Below are positions 45,598 to 54,740 of a stretch of 64,000 nt of DNA, one piece after another. The position numbers and the translations under genes were made by a program. The first letter of the stretch is position 1, and each line of letters starts with the position of its first letter. The DNA comes from Roseiarcus sp963776665. GTDB lineage: Bacteria; Pseudomonadota; Alphaproteobacteria; Rhizobiales; Beijerinckiaceae. Below the pieces are notes generated by a model. It was not told the DNA's origin. It worked only from the letters and a program-made list of their open reading frames with translations, and searched no databases. Where the stretch lies: the NCBI GenBank assembly GCA_963776665.1, contig CAVZNQ010000023.1:186001-250000 (forward strand), read 5' to 3'.

Positions 45598-46818
45598 ATG
45601 TCAAGGGACCCGATGGCGGATCAAGCCAGAGCGGCGGCTCGCGCTCCCTATGCCGCCGATCCGGCCTGCACGCCGGGGCGCCTGGTCGCCGAGCCGCCCT
45701 CGGCGACGCGCACCGAGTTCCAGCGCGACCGCGACCGTATCCTCCATTCGACCGCCTTCCGCCGCCTCGCCCACAAGACCCAGGTCTTCGTCCATCACGA
45801 GGGCGATCATTTCCGCACCCGCCTGACCCATACCATCGAGGTGGCGCAAATCGCGCGTTCGCTGGCTCGGGCCTTGAGACTCGACGACGACCTCGCCGAA
45901 GCGGTCGCGCTCGGCCACGACCTCGGCCACACGCCATTCGGACATACCGGAGAGGATGCGCTCGACGCCTGCATGGCCGAGCATGGCGGCTTCGATCACA
46001 ATAGCCACGCGCTCAGGATCGTCACCGAACTCGAACGCCGCTACGCCGCCTTCGACGGTCTCAACCTCACCCAGCCGACGCTGGCCGGTCTGGTCAAACA
46101 CAATGGCCCGCTGCTTGACGCCTCGGGCGCCCCGGCCGAGCGATACCGGGCGCACGGCGTTCCGGCCTCGATCCTGCGCTACGACGAGCGTCAGTCGCTC
46201 GATCTCGCCCGCTACGCCAGCCTCGAGGCGCAGGCCGCCGCGATCGCCGACGACATCGCCTACGACGCCCACGACATCGACGACGGCCTGCGCGCCGGCC
46301 TGTTTGCGATCGCCGAGCTCCGCGCAGCCGTTCCATTCGCCGCCGGACTGCTCGGCGAGATCGACGATCTCCATCCGGGCCTCGAGGAGCCGCGCGTCAT
46401 CCACGAGCTCACCCGGCGCGCGATTACGCGGTTTATCGAGGATGCGATCGGCGAGAGCGCCCGGCGGATCGCAGCGGCAAAGGTCGACAGCCCCGAAGCG
46501 GTCGCCGCCGCCGGCCAGGCGCTCGTCGGCCATTCGGGCCCGGTCGAAGCGGCCGACCGCGACATCAAGGCGTTCCTGTTCGCCCGGATGTACCGCCACC
46601 CGGAGGTGCGCAGGGTCCGCGATCGGGCGGACGCGATCGTGCGGCGGCTGTTCGCGGCCTATATGGCCGACCCGTCCGCGATGCCGCCTGACTGGGCCGC
46701 CCGGGCAGGGCAGGGCGAGCGAGCGCGGGCGGTCGCCGACTATATCGCCGGCATGACGGACCGGTTCGCGATCGCCGAGCACGGCCGCCTTTTTGACGGG
46801 AACTCCGACTTACGATAG
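45598..46818 (+). CDS. dgt: deoxyguanosinetriphosphate triphosphohydrolase-like protein
   Basis: About 406 residues. HD-domain hydrolase that cleaves dGTP (and other dNTPs) to the nucleoside and triphosphate. Motifs: RTEFQRDRDRILHSTAFRRL, HFRTRLTHTIEVAQIARSLA, the metal-binding HD in ALGHDLGHTPFGHTGE, and DDIAYDAHDIDDGLRAGL. Three start codons are possible (GTG 45586, ATG 45598, ATG 45613); the last has AAGG 6 bases upstream. It precedes argS by 29 bp or more. Confidence 0.9.
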   Translation: MSRDPMADQARAAARAPYAADPACTPGRLVAEPPSATRTEFQRDRDRILHSTAFRRLAHKTQVFVHHEGDHFRTRLTHTIEVAQIARSLARALRLDDDLAEAVALGHDLGHTPFGHTGEDALDACMAEHGGFDHNSHALRIVTELERRYAAFDGLNLTQPTLAGLVKHNGPLLDASGAPAERYRAHGVPASILRYDERQSLDLARYASLEAQAAAIADDIAYDAHDIDDGLRAGLFAIAELRAAVPFAAGLLGEIDDLHPGLEEPRVIHELTRRAITRFIEDAIGESARRIAAAKVDSPEAVAAAGQALVGHSGPVEAADRDIKAFLFARMYRHPEVRRVRDRADAIVRRLFAAYMADPSAMPPDWAARAGQGERARAVADYIAGMTDRFAIAEHGRLFDGNSDLR

Positions 46819-46856
46819 AGGCGCGCGCTCCTTAAAGCGCCGAAGTCGTGGAACAG

Positions 46857-48632
46857 ATGAACATTTTCGCCGACTTCCAGTCGCGCATCGCTCGGCTGCT
46901 CGAGAAACGGATCGCGGCCGGGGAACTGCCCCCCGGCCTCGACCTTAGCCGTTTCGTCGTCGAGCCGCCGCGGGAGTCAGCTCACGGGGATCTCTCGACC
47001 AACGCGGCGATGGTCTATGCGCGGGAAGCCAAGGAGGCCGGCTCGAACCCGCGCGCCCTGGCCGCAAGCCTCGCCTCGGATCTCACGCGCGACGCGGACG
47101 TTCTGAGCGCCGAGGCCGCCGGGCCGGGTTTCATCAACATCGTGCTGAAGCCGGAGGTCTACCATCAGGTTCTGAGAGAGATCCTCACCCAAGGTGTTCG
47201 CTTCGGGGCCGGGGCGCCGAGCGCGGAGGGGACGGTCAACGTCGAATATGTGAGCGCCAACCCGACGGGGCCGATGCACGTCGGCCATGCGCGCGGCGCG
47301 GTGTTCGGCGACGCCCTGGCGAGCCTCCTGACCTTCGCCGGCCGCAAGGCCACCCGCGAGTACTATGTCAACGACGCCGGCGGCCAGGTCGACGTCCTGG
47401 CGCGCTCGGCATACCTGCGCTACCGCGAGGCCTTAGGCGAAGACATCGGTTCGATCCCCGAGGGTCTTTATCCCGGCGACTATCTCAAACCGGTCGGCGA
47501 GGAACTGGCGCGGGCGTTCGGCCCGTCGCTCAAGGACGCGCCCGAGGCCGAATGGCTGCCGAAGGCGCGCCAGCGCGCCATCGACGCGATGATGGCGATG
47601 ATCCGCGCCGATCTCGCCGCCCTCAACATCGGCCATGAGGTGTTCGCCTCCGAGCGCGCGCTCACCGGCGCGGACGGCGGCGAGGACCGGGTGCGCGAGG
47701 CGATCGATTGGCTGCGCGCGCGCGGCCTGATCTATCAGGGGCGCCTGCCGCCGCCCAAAGGCGGCGCGGCCGATGACTGGGAGGACCGCGAGCAGACGCT
47801 GTTCCGCTCGACCGGCTTCGGCGACGACGTCGATCGGCCGCTGATCAAGTCCGACGGCGCCTACACCTATTTTGCCGGCGACATCGCCTATCACAAGACC
47901 AAGATCGATCGGGGTTATCGGACCCTGGTCGACGTGTGGGGCGCCGACCACGGCGGCTACGTCAAGCGCATGCAGGCCGCTGTCGCCGCCCTGTCGGACG
48001 GAAGGGTCAGGCTCGAGGTCCGCCTCTGCCAGCTCGTGCGCCTCATGCGCGCCGGCGAGCCGGTCAAGATGTCCAAACGTTCCGGCGACTTCGTGACGCT
48101 GCGCGAGGTCGTGGACGAGGTTGGCGCCGACGCCGTCCGGTTCATGATGCTCATGCGAAAGAACGACGCCCCGCTCGATTTCGACCTGTCGAAGGTGATC
48201 GAGCGGAGCCAGGACAACCCGGTCTTCTATGTCCAATACGCTCACGCCCGCGCCCACAGCGTGCTGCGGCAGGGCAAGGCGGTATTTGACGACTTCGATC
48301 TGGATTCCGCTTCGCTCAGCCATGCCGACCTTTCGCTCCTGACCGATGAGGGCGAACGGGAGCTGATGCGAACCATGGCCCAGTACCCTCGCCTCGTGCT
48401 CCAGGCCGCCGAGGCGCACGAACCGCACCGGGTGGCTTTCTTCGCTCACGAGCTCGCGACGCGGTTCCACGCCCACTGGAACAGAGGCAAGGATGCGCGG
48501 GATTTGCGATTCGTTAATGAAAATGATCGAAAATTGACGTATTCGAGACTGTCCTTGGTGGCGGGCGTCGGCCTTGTTTTGGCCTCCGCCCTGTCAATTT
48601 TGGGGGTTAGCGCCCCGGAGGAGATGCGTTAG
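46857..48632 (+). CDS. argS: arginyl-tRNA synthetase
   Basis: 591 residues, class I. The HIGH-type motif is in VSANPTGPMHVGHARGAVFG, with the ArgRS N-terminal domain before it and the KMSK-type loop VKMSKRSGDFVTL; the DALR anticodon domain closes the protein. ATG 46857 (NIFADFQSRIARLLEKR) is preferred to GTG 46848. It is followed by a SPOR protein and nagZ, the order usual in Hyphomicrobiales. Confidence 0.96.
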   Translation: MNIFADFQSRIARLLEKRIAAGELPPGLDLSRFVVEPPRESAHGDLSTNAAMVYAREAKEAGSNPRALAASLASDLTRDADVLSAEAAGPGFINIVLKPEVYHQVLREILTQGVRFGAGAPSAEGTVNVEYVSANPTGPMHVGHARGAVFGDALASLLTFAGRKATREYYVNDAGGQVDVLARSAYLRYREALGEDIGSIPEGLYPGDYLKPVGEELARAFGPSLKDAPEAEWLPKARQRAIDAMMAMIRADLAALNIGHEVFASERALTGADGGEDRVREAIDWLRARGLIYQGRLPPPKGGAADDWEDREQTLFRSTGFGDDVDRPLIKSDGAYTYFAGDIAYHKTKIDRGYRTLVDVWGADHGGYVKRMQAAVAALSDGRVRLEVRLCQLVRLMRAGEPVKMSKRSGDFVTLREVVDEVGADAVRFMMLMRKNDAPLDFDLSKVIERSQDNPVFYVQYAHARAHSVLRQGKAVFDDFDLDSASLSHADLSLLTDEGERELMRTMAQYPRLVLQAAEAHEPHRVAFFAHELATRFHAHWNRGKDARDLRFVNENDRKLTYSRLSLVAGVGLVLASALSILGVSAPEEMR

Positions 48633-48680
48633 CGGATTGTCACAATGGCCGGCCTTCGGGTTTGGGCGGGATGATCCGCG

Positions 48681-50231
48681 ATGGAAGAGGACCAGATGAA
48701 CGTTCCCGGGTCGCGTCCAGCCGACGATATCAACCTCGAAGAATTCGAGCGGCGCTTGCGCGCCGCGGGCGCCCAGCAGGCGAACGTCGAAGATCCGCTC
48801 CAGGAACTGGCCCGCCTCGTCGAGTCCTCCTACGCCGGACCGTCGAGTGAGACATCGGCGCGACCGATCCCGGAAGTCGACAAGAGAAGCGCGGAATCCG
48901 GCCGACCGATCGAGACCGCGGCGCTGAGGCCGGCAATCGACGAGACCGAAGACCTCGTTCCTGGGGCGTCGGAGGCTGATCGCGCGGCTCGGCAAGATTA
49001 CGAGTTCGACGCTCCTCGTTCACACGACCCCCAAGAGGCCGTCCCGGCTCCCGAACGGCGATCGGGCCGGTGGAAGCTCATGGTTTCCGTTCTGGCGATC
49101 GCGGGCCTGGCGATGATCGGCGCGGTGTTCGCTCTCAAGGGCCGGGTTCCCGGCCTGCCCAAGGATCCTCCGTTCATCGCCGCGGCTCAGGGACCGACCA
49201 AGGTGCAGCCGCCGAGCGACGAGACGGTTACGGCGTCCAACGACGTCACGGTCTCTGTCCTAAACAGCAACCCTAAGCCGGGATCCGCCAAAATCGTGGA
49301 TTCCCAGGAACAGCCGGTTGATTTGAGCGCCCAGGCGTCGCCTGACAAGCCTCTTCAACCGCCGGCCAATCCCGCGCCAGCCGCGGACGACGCCAAGCCA
49401 ACCGCCGGCGCATCGACGGCGACGCCGGTCGCGGGAACCGTCAATACCCCGCTCGTGCCTCTGCCTGCTGCGCCCGCCCCGGCCGTGACGGCGGAATTCC
49501 CCGATCCCAAGCCTGTGCGGACCGTTTCCCTCCGGCCGGATGGAACGCCTATCGCTGCGGCGGCTCCGTCGGTTCAGGCGGCCGGCGATGGCGCGTCCGT
49601 TGAGGCCCCGACAAAAACCCCCGTCGCGCCCGCGACCAAGACGACGAGCGAAGCCGCGCCCGCCGAGGCCGCAAAACCCTTCGCCGCCGCGTCCGCGCCG
49701 AAGGCAATGACCGACGCGGCTGCGGTTGCGGAACCGTCGACTCCCAAGCTTGAATTGCCAACCAAGCTTTCGCCGAAGTCGTCCGCCCGCGTCGTGGTGG
49801 CAAAGACCGACACGACAGCGCCGGACGCGAACGCGCAGACCCCGAGCGAGCCGCCACAAGCCGGCGCACAAGCCAAGCCGGCGGAGAAAGCTGCGAAAAA
49901 GCCTAAGCCCGAGAAGAACATGGCGGAGGCGACGCCAACAGCGGCCGCGCCGGAGGCGCCGCCCGTCGATGCAACTCCGGCGACTGCGTCGGGCGGTTGG
50001 GCGGTTCAACTCGCCGCGCCCAGATCTGAGGCGGAAGCAAAGTCCGAAGCCACGCGGCTGACCGGCAAGTACGGCGCCGACCTCAACGGGTCGTCCATCG
50101 GCGTACATAAGGCGGTGGTGAACGGCGAGACGATCTATCGCTTGCGCGTGGTCGGTCTGACCAAGGCGGACGCCGCCGCGCTCTGCGCTCGGCTGAAAGG
50201 CCAGGGCGGCGAGTGCTTCATCGCCAAGTGA
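48681..50231 (+). CDS. SPOR-domain membrane protein
   Basis: 516 residues. A cytoplasmic acidic N-terminus (DDINLEEFERRLRAAGAQQA) is followed by one membrane segment (WKLMVSVLAIAGLAMIGAVF, about residues 132-151), a 270-residue Ala/Pro/Lys/Thr-rich periplasmic linker, and a C-terminal SPOR domain (GGWAVQLAAPRSEAEAKSEA, then YRLRVVGLTKADAAALCARL, GGECFIAK). SPOR domains bind denuded septal peptidoglycan. It fits the argS-SPOR-nagZ order and suggests a cell-division or wall role. Confidence 0.9.
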   Translation: MEEDQMNVPGSRPADDINLEEFERRLRAAGAQQANVEDPLQELARLVESSYAGPSSETSARPIPEVDKRSAESGRPIETAALRPAIDETEDLVPGASEADRAARQDYEFDAPRSHDPQEAVPAPERRSGRWKLMVSVLAIAGLAMIGAVFALKGRVPGLPKDPPFIAAAQGPTKVQPPSDETVTASNDVTVSVLNSNPKPGSAKIVDSQEQPVDLSAQASPDKPLQPPANPAPAADDAKPTAGASTATPVAGTVNTPLVPLPAAPAPAVTAEFPDPKPVRTVSLRPDGTPIAAAAPSVQAAGDGASVEAPTKTPVAPATKTTSEAAPAEAAKPFAAASAPKAMTDAAAVAEPSTPKLELPTKLSPKSSARVVVAKTDTTAPDANAQTPSEPPQAGAQAKPAEKAAKKPKPEKNMAEATPTAAAPEAPPVDATPATASGGWAVQLAAPRSEAEAKSEATRLTGKYGADLNGSSIGVHKAVVNGETIYRLRVVGLTKADAAALCARLKGQGGECFIAK

Positions 50232-50277
50232 GCGAAGCGACCCGTAGCATTTTGCCGGCCACGGCGCGGAGCCCCAC

Positions 50278-51288
50278 ATGCCTAAGGCCTTCATCTGCGG
50301 CTGCGCGGGGTTCGTTCTTGACGAGGAGGAACGCGCGTTCCTCCGTCGTGAAGACCCCTGGGGCCTGATCCTTTTCAAGCGCAATGTCGCTGATCGCGAT
50401 CAGATGCGCGCGCTGACGCGCTCGTTCCGGGAATGTGTGGGACGCGCCGATGCGCCCGTACTGATCGATCAGGAAGGCGGCCGGGTTCAGCGCATGGCGG
50501 CGCCGCATTGGCGCGCCTACCCGGCGGCGGCCGCGATCGAGGCGGGGTTGGAGCCGTCCCGAGCCGAGGCGGCGGCGCGTCTTGTTGCTCGCCTTATCGC
50601 TCTCGATCTGGCCGAGGTCGGGATCACCGTCGATTGCGCGCCCGTGCTCGATGTCGCCGAGCCCGAAACGCACGCCGCCATTGGCAGCCGGGCTTTCTCG
50701 TCTCGCCCGGAGCGCGTCGCCGCGATGGGGCGAGCGGTCGCCGAAGGACTTCTAGCCGGCGGCGTCGCGCCCGTTGTCAAGCACATGCCCGGTCATGGCC
50801 GGGCCCGGGCCGACAGCCATCACGAGCTGCCCGTCGTCAACGCAGCGCACGATGATCTCAAACGCGATTTCGCGCCCTTTGTGGCGCTAAACGACCTGCC
50901 GATGGCGATGAGCGCGCACGTCCTCTATACCGCGTTGGATGAGCGCCATCCTGCGACGGCGTCTTCGATCGTCGTTGAGAAAGTCATGCGCGGCGAGGTC
51001 GGGTTCGACGGGCTCATCCTGAGCGACGACGTATCTATGAAGGCGTTGGCGGGCCCGTACGAGGAGCGCGCCGCGGCGATCATCGACGCCGGCCTCGACA
51101 TCGTCCTTCATTGCAACGGCGAACTCGATCAGGCCCGCGCCGTGGCGTCCGCTACCCCTGAGCTGGCGGGGCCTTCGCTCCGCCGCGCCAAAGCGGCTCT
51201 GGCCTGCATAGCCGCGCCGCAGCCATTCGACGTCGAGCAGGGCAAGCGGCAACTTGCGGTGATCGCGTCAGAACTCGGCGTCGCCTGA
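50278..51288 (+). CDS. nagZ: beta-N-acetylhexosaminidase
   Basis: 336 residues, GH3. It removes GlcNAc from anhydromuropeptides in cell-wall recycling. The active site is clear: KHMPGHGRARADSHHELPVV (residues 168-187, with the Asp-His dyad) and the nucleophile Asp in LSDDVSMKALAGP (about residue 250). The N-terminal half has WGLILFKRNVADRDQMRAL and IDQEGGRVQRMAAPHW. The gene is cytoplasmic (no signal peptide) and follows the SPOR gene by 46 bp. Confidence 0.95.
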   Translation: MPKAFICGCAGFVLDEEERAFLRREDPWGLILFKRNVADRDQMRALTRSFRECVGRADAPVLIDQEGGRVQRMAAPHWRAYPAAAAIEAGLEPSRAEAAARLVARLIALDLAEVGITVDCAPVLDVAEPETHAAIGSRAFSSRPERVAAMGRAVAEGLLAGGVAPVVKHMPGHGRARADSHHELPVVNAAHDDLKRDFAPFVALNDLPMAMSAHVLYTALDERHPATASSIVVEKVMRGEVGFDGLILSDDVSMKALAGPYEERAAAIIDAGLDIVLHCNGELDQARAVASATPELAGPSLRRAKAALACIAAPQPFDVEQGKRQLAVIASELGVA

Positions 51289-51308
51289 GCTCGCGCGGTT
51301 CTCACCGT

Positions 51309-52676
51309 TCAGGCTGCATCCAAAGTGACGCGATTGCGGCCGGCGGATTTCGACAGGTAGAGTGCGCGATCGGCGCGGCGATAGAGCTCTGTGGAATCCT
51401 GCTCGCCGCGAAAATCGGCGAGGCCGATCGAAACAGTTATCGAAACCGAACCGGCGGCGTCTCCAATCGGGAACTCCTTGTTTTCGATGGCTCGTCGCGC
51501 GCGCTCCGCCATCTGCGCCGCATGGGTCGCGTCGAGGCCGGGCATCGCGACGATGAACTCCTCCCCACCCAGCCGGCAGACAAGGTCGCCGCCACGGACG
51601 GTCTGTCGCAGCTCTGTGGAGAAACCCTTGAGCACCATGTCGCCTGCGTCATGTCCGAAGGTGTCATTGATCCGTTTGAAATGGTCGATGTCGAGGATCA
51701 TCATCGTCAGCGGCGCGCCGCGCTGGCGCGCGGCGTCGATCATCGCCGGCAGGCGGCGTTCCAGGAAGCGACGGTTGTTGAGACCGGTCAGCGGGTCGTA
51801 GAGCGCCATCTCCACTGATCGCCGCACCGTTTGCCGCAGTCGATCCATGTAGTGTTTCTGGCGGACGTTTGTGCGGGCGCGAGCCAGCAGCTCGTTCCGG
51901 TCGACCGGGCGGGAAAGGTAGTCGTTGACTCCGAGTTCGAGGCCGCGAAGAACCTTCTGCCGATCTTCGCGATCAGCGATCAGGAGGATCGGGAGATTCC
52001 GTGTCAACTCCTGCAGACGCGCTTGACTGCAAAGCCTCAGTCCGTCGAACTCCTCGAGACCCAAACTAACGATCATGAGGTCGACGTTTTCGCTGGACGC
52101 CTTGGCGAGGGCCTCACTTGGGTCGTCGGCGTGGATAACATCGTGATGCGGCGTCAGGGCTTTGACGAGGCGCTCAAAAGAGCTGCGCTGGCTGTCGACG
52201 AGCAGGATGCGTCCTCGTTCCGAGGCCTCCGACGTTAGGACTTCGACGGATTCAACCCCCGTCGCCGCACTGTGCGCGGCGCGGCTGCGCAATTCGTCGA
52301 TCGAGAACTTGAGCCGGGCCAAGGATCGAACGCGTGCGATCAACGCGATTTCATCGACCGGCTTGGTCAGGAAGTCGTCCGCGCCAGCTTCGAGGCCGCG
52401 TACGCGGTCGGCAGGGCGGTCGAGCGCAGTGACGAGGATGATTGGCAGGTGGGCGGTCTCCGGCGCAGCTCTCAATCTTCGGCAGACTTCAAAACCGTTC
52501 ATGCCAGGCATCACGACGTCGAGAAGGACGAGGTCGCAGCCGCCTCTTTTGCAGATCGCGATGGCGTCCGGTCCGTTTGTCGCCGTCAACACCTCAAAGT
52601 ATTCGATGCTGAGCCTCGTTTCGAGGAGCTTGAGGTTGGGCGGCGTATCGTCGACTACCAGGACGCGGGCCGTCAT
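51309..52676 (-). CDS. pleD: PleD-type response regulator with diguanylate cyclase
   Basis: 455 residues. Receiver 1 has the phosphoacceptor Asp53 in VLLDVVMPGMNGFE; receiver 2 (about residues 155-270) lacks it (MIVSLGLEEFDGLRL) and is an adaptor. The GGDEF domain shows LTGLNNRRFLERRLPAMIDA and the active site RLGGEEFIVAMPGLD, with an RGGD inhibitory site five residues upstream. It makes c-di-GMP at the pole and drives the swarmer-to-stalked type transition. ATG 52676 overlaps the divK stop by 4 bases. Confidence 0.95.
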   Translation of the reverse strand: MTARVLVVDDTPPNLKLLETRLSIEYFEVLTATNGPDAIAICKRGGCDLVLLDVVMPGMNGFEVCRRLRAAPETAHLPIILVTALDRPADRVRGLEAGADDFLTKPVDEIALIARVRSLARLKFSIDELRSRAAHSAATGVESVEVLTSEASERGRILLVDSQRSSFERLVKALTPHHDVIHADDPSEALAKASSENVDLMIVSLGLEEFDGLRLCSQARLQELTRNLPILLIADREDRQKVLRGLELGVNDYLSRPVDRNELLARARTNVRQKHYMDRLRQTVRRSVEMALYDPLTGLNNRRFLERRLPAMIDAARQRGAPLTMMILDIDHFKRINDTFGHDAGDMVLKGFSTELRQTVRGGDLVCRLGGEEFIVAMPGLDATHAAQMAERARRAIENKEFPIGDAAGSVSITVSIGLADFRGEQDSTELYRRADRALYLSKSAGRNRVTLDAA

Positions 52677-53053
52677 TGCTTGACCCCCGGTCCAAGGAAT
52701 TGGTCAATGGTGTCGAAGAACCTCGAGACCGAGATCGGCTTGGACAGGTAAGCTTCGCAGCCGCCCTGCCGAATTTTTTCCTCGTCCCCCTTCATGGCGA
52801 ACGCGGTCACCGCGACGACGGGTATCGATCGCAGCTCTTCGTCATCCTTCAGCCACTGCGTTACCTCGAGCCCGGAGACTTCGGGCAGCTGAATGTCCAT
52901 CAGGATGAGATCGGGCCGGTGTTTGCGCGCTAGCTCAACAGCCTCGATGCCGCTGCGGGTTTGGACGATTCGGTGTCCGCGGGTCTCGACGAGGTCGTTG
53001 AACAGCTTCATGTTGAGTTCATTGTCCTCAACGATGAGCACAGTCTTGGCCAT
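52673..53053 (-). CDS. divK: DivK-type single-domain response regulator
   Basis: 126 residues, one receiver domain: AKTVLIVEDNELNMKLFNDL, phosphoacceptor Asp53 in LILMDIQLPEVSGLEV, VVAVTAFAMKGDEEKIRQGG and the Lys of YLSKPISVSRF. DivK relays PleC/DivJ signals to DivL and CckA and so controls CtrA. ATG 53053 is used; the 14 codons before it in the same frame have no start signal. It precedes and overlaps pleD. Confidence 0.95.
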   Translation of the reverse strand: MAKTVLIVEDNELNMKLFNDLVETRGHRIVQTRSGIEAVELARKHRPDLILMDIQLPEVSGLEVTQWLKDDEELRSIPVVAVTAFAMKGDEEKIRQGGCEAYLSKPISVSRFFDTIDQFLGPGVKQ

Positions 53054-53134
53054 TGGGGTTCCATTCGGCGCAAAGTCGGCCGGGTCAGGCCGCAAATGCT
53101 AACGGCGAGACATTTACGAAAGGAGAATCGGAGT

Positions 53135-53444
53135 ATGCGCCATTCCTCGAAAGCGCGGCAATCCGTTAGCCCGGAACTCGGCCAATCGTTGGCCGCCTCG
53201 GCGTTGGCCTTTCTCGCGGCCGATCCTGAGCGGCTGGACCAATTCCTGAGCCTTACCGGACTTGGTCCACACAATCTGCGGGATGCGGCGGAAGATCCAG
53301 CGTTCCTCGGGTCGGTGCTCGAGTATATGCTTGCCGACGAAGAGCTTCTGCTTCGAATTCGCTGCCGATTCCAACCTCGAGCCTGAGACAGTCGCGCTGG
53401 CGCACCAGGCTCTATCCGGACCGGTTCAGACGAGCGACTTTTGA
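53135..53444 (+). pseudogene. DUF3572-family small protein, one frameshift
   Basis: The frame starts at ATG 53135 (RHSSKARQSVSPELGQSLAA), with LAFLAADPERLDQFLSLTGL and LRDAAEDPAFLGSVLEYMLA, the DUF3572 core. The family end EFAADSNLEPETVALAHQAL lies one frame on, from 53355; an extra C at 53354 (CTTCGAA) splits it. Corrected length is about 102 residues. It is divergent from divK and directly upstream of dinB, as in many Hyphomicrobiales. Function unknown. Confidence 0.75.
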
Positions 53445-53456
53445 CGGGATGCCTCG

Positions 53457-54731
53457 ATGCCCCGGCTGTGCCGCGATTGCATGAGACGCTGCGCCATCGA
53501 CTTGACGCGCTGCGGCCATTGCGGCTCGCCTCGGACCATCAATCTGGAAGCCGCAGAGGGGCTGGCGATCGCGCATGTCGATTGCGACGCCTTCTACGCA
53601 GCGGTCGAAAAGCGCGACAACGCCGCCCTCAGGGATAAGCCGGTGATCGTCGGCGGTTCGGGACCGCGCGCGGTTGTCGCCACCTGCTGTTACCTCGCTC
53701 GCACGTTCGGGGTCCGATCGGCGATGCCGATGTCGCGCGCCCGGGCGCTATGCCCCAATGCCGTCGTATTGCCGCCCGACATGGCCAAATACGCACGCGT
53801 TGGCCACGAAATCCGCGCCCGGATGCTCGAGCTCACGCCCCTGGTCGAGCCGGTGTCCATCGACGAGGCTTATCTCGATCTGACCGGCTGCGACGGATCC
53901 AACGGCGCAGGCGCGGCCGAGACGCTCGCGCGCTTCGCCCGGGAAGTCGAAGCCAAGATCGGGGTAACGGTTTCGGTCGGCCTCAGCTACTGCAAGTTTC
54001 TGGCGAAACTCGCCTCGGACCTCGACAAGCCGCGCGGTTTCGCCTTGATCACGCGGGAGGAAGCAAAGGCCTGGCTCGCCCCGCAAAGCGTTGGGCGCCT
54101 GTGGGGCGTGGGCAGGATCGGGCGGGAGCGGCTGGAGCGATCGGGCTTTCGCACAATCGGCGATTTGCAGGGGATCGACGAGCGTGCGGCCCTCTCCCGC
54201 CTCGGCGACGACGGTCGGCGCCTATGGAGGCTGGCGCAGGGTCGCGACGATCGCCCTGTATCTGCGGAGCGCGAGACCAAGAGCATCTCGAGCGAAACGA
54301 CCTTCGATTGCGACATCAGCGACAAAGCTGACCTCACGCGCATCTTGCTTGTCCACTGCGATCGCGTCGCTGCTCGCCTGCGCAAAGAGGGCCTCTCCGC
54401 CCGTGGCGTAACGTTGAAACTGCGCTTGCCCGATTTCAGTCTACGCACTCGCAGCCGCGCCGGCATCAAGGCGACGCAACTTGCGCCGCGACTGTTCGAC
54501 GCCGCGCGCCCATTGCTCGACGCCCAACCCGACCGGACGGCTTATCGCCTCTTGGGGATCGCGGCGACCGATCTAACGCTTGCGGAGAGGGCTGACCAAG
54601 ACGATTTGGTCGGGAGCGATGGCGATCGCGAGAAATTTCGCGAGGCGGCCATCGCGAGCCTGCGCGACAGATTCGGTCCCGCTGCCGTGCAGCGGGGACT
54701 TGCCTTTCGAGCGGGGCCGCGAACAAAGTAA
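53457..54731 (+). CDS. dinB: DNA polymerase IV with N-terminal Cys4 extension
   Basis: 424 residues. Y-family translesion polymerase: IAHVDCDAFYAAVEKRDNAA, VGGSGPRAVVATCCYLARTF, VSIDEAYLDLTG (catalytic Asp-Glu), SVGLSYCKFLAKLASDLDKP, then the little-finger region. Before the catalytic core are about 35 residues with two CxxC pairs (CRDC at 5-8 and CGHC near 19-22) that look like a small zinc ribbon. It starts 12 bp after the DUF3572 stop. No SOS box is seen in front of it. Confidence 0.92.
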   Translation: MPRLCRDCMRRCAIDLTRCGHCGSPRTINLEAAEGLAIAHVDCDAFYAAVEKRDNAALRDKPVIVGGSGPRAVVATCCYLARTFGVRSAMPMSRARALCPNAVVLPPDMAKYARVGHEIRARMLELTPLVEPVSIDEAYLDLTGCDGSNGAGAAETLARFAREVEAKIGVTVSVGLSYCKFLAKLASDLDKPRGFALITREEAKAWLAPQSVGRLWGVGRIGRERLERSGFRTIGDLQGIDERAALSRLGDDGRRLWRLAQGRDDRPVSAERETKSISSETTFDCDISDKADLTRILLVHCDRVAARLRKEGLSARGVTLKLRLPDFSLRTRSRAGIKATQLAPRLFDAARPLLDAQPDRTAYRLLGIAATDLTLAERADQDDLVGSDGDREKFREAAIASLRDRFGPAAVQRGLAFRAGPRTK

Positions 54732-54740
54732 ACGTCGACC

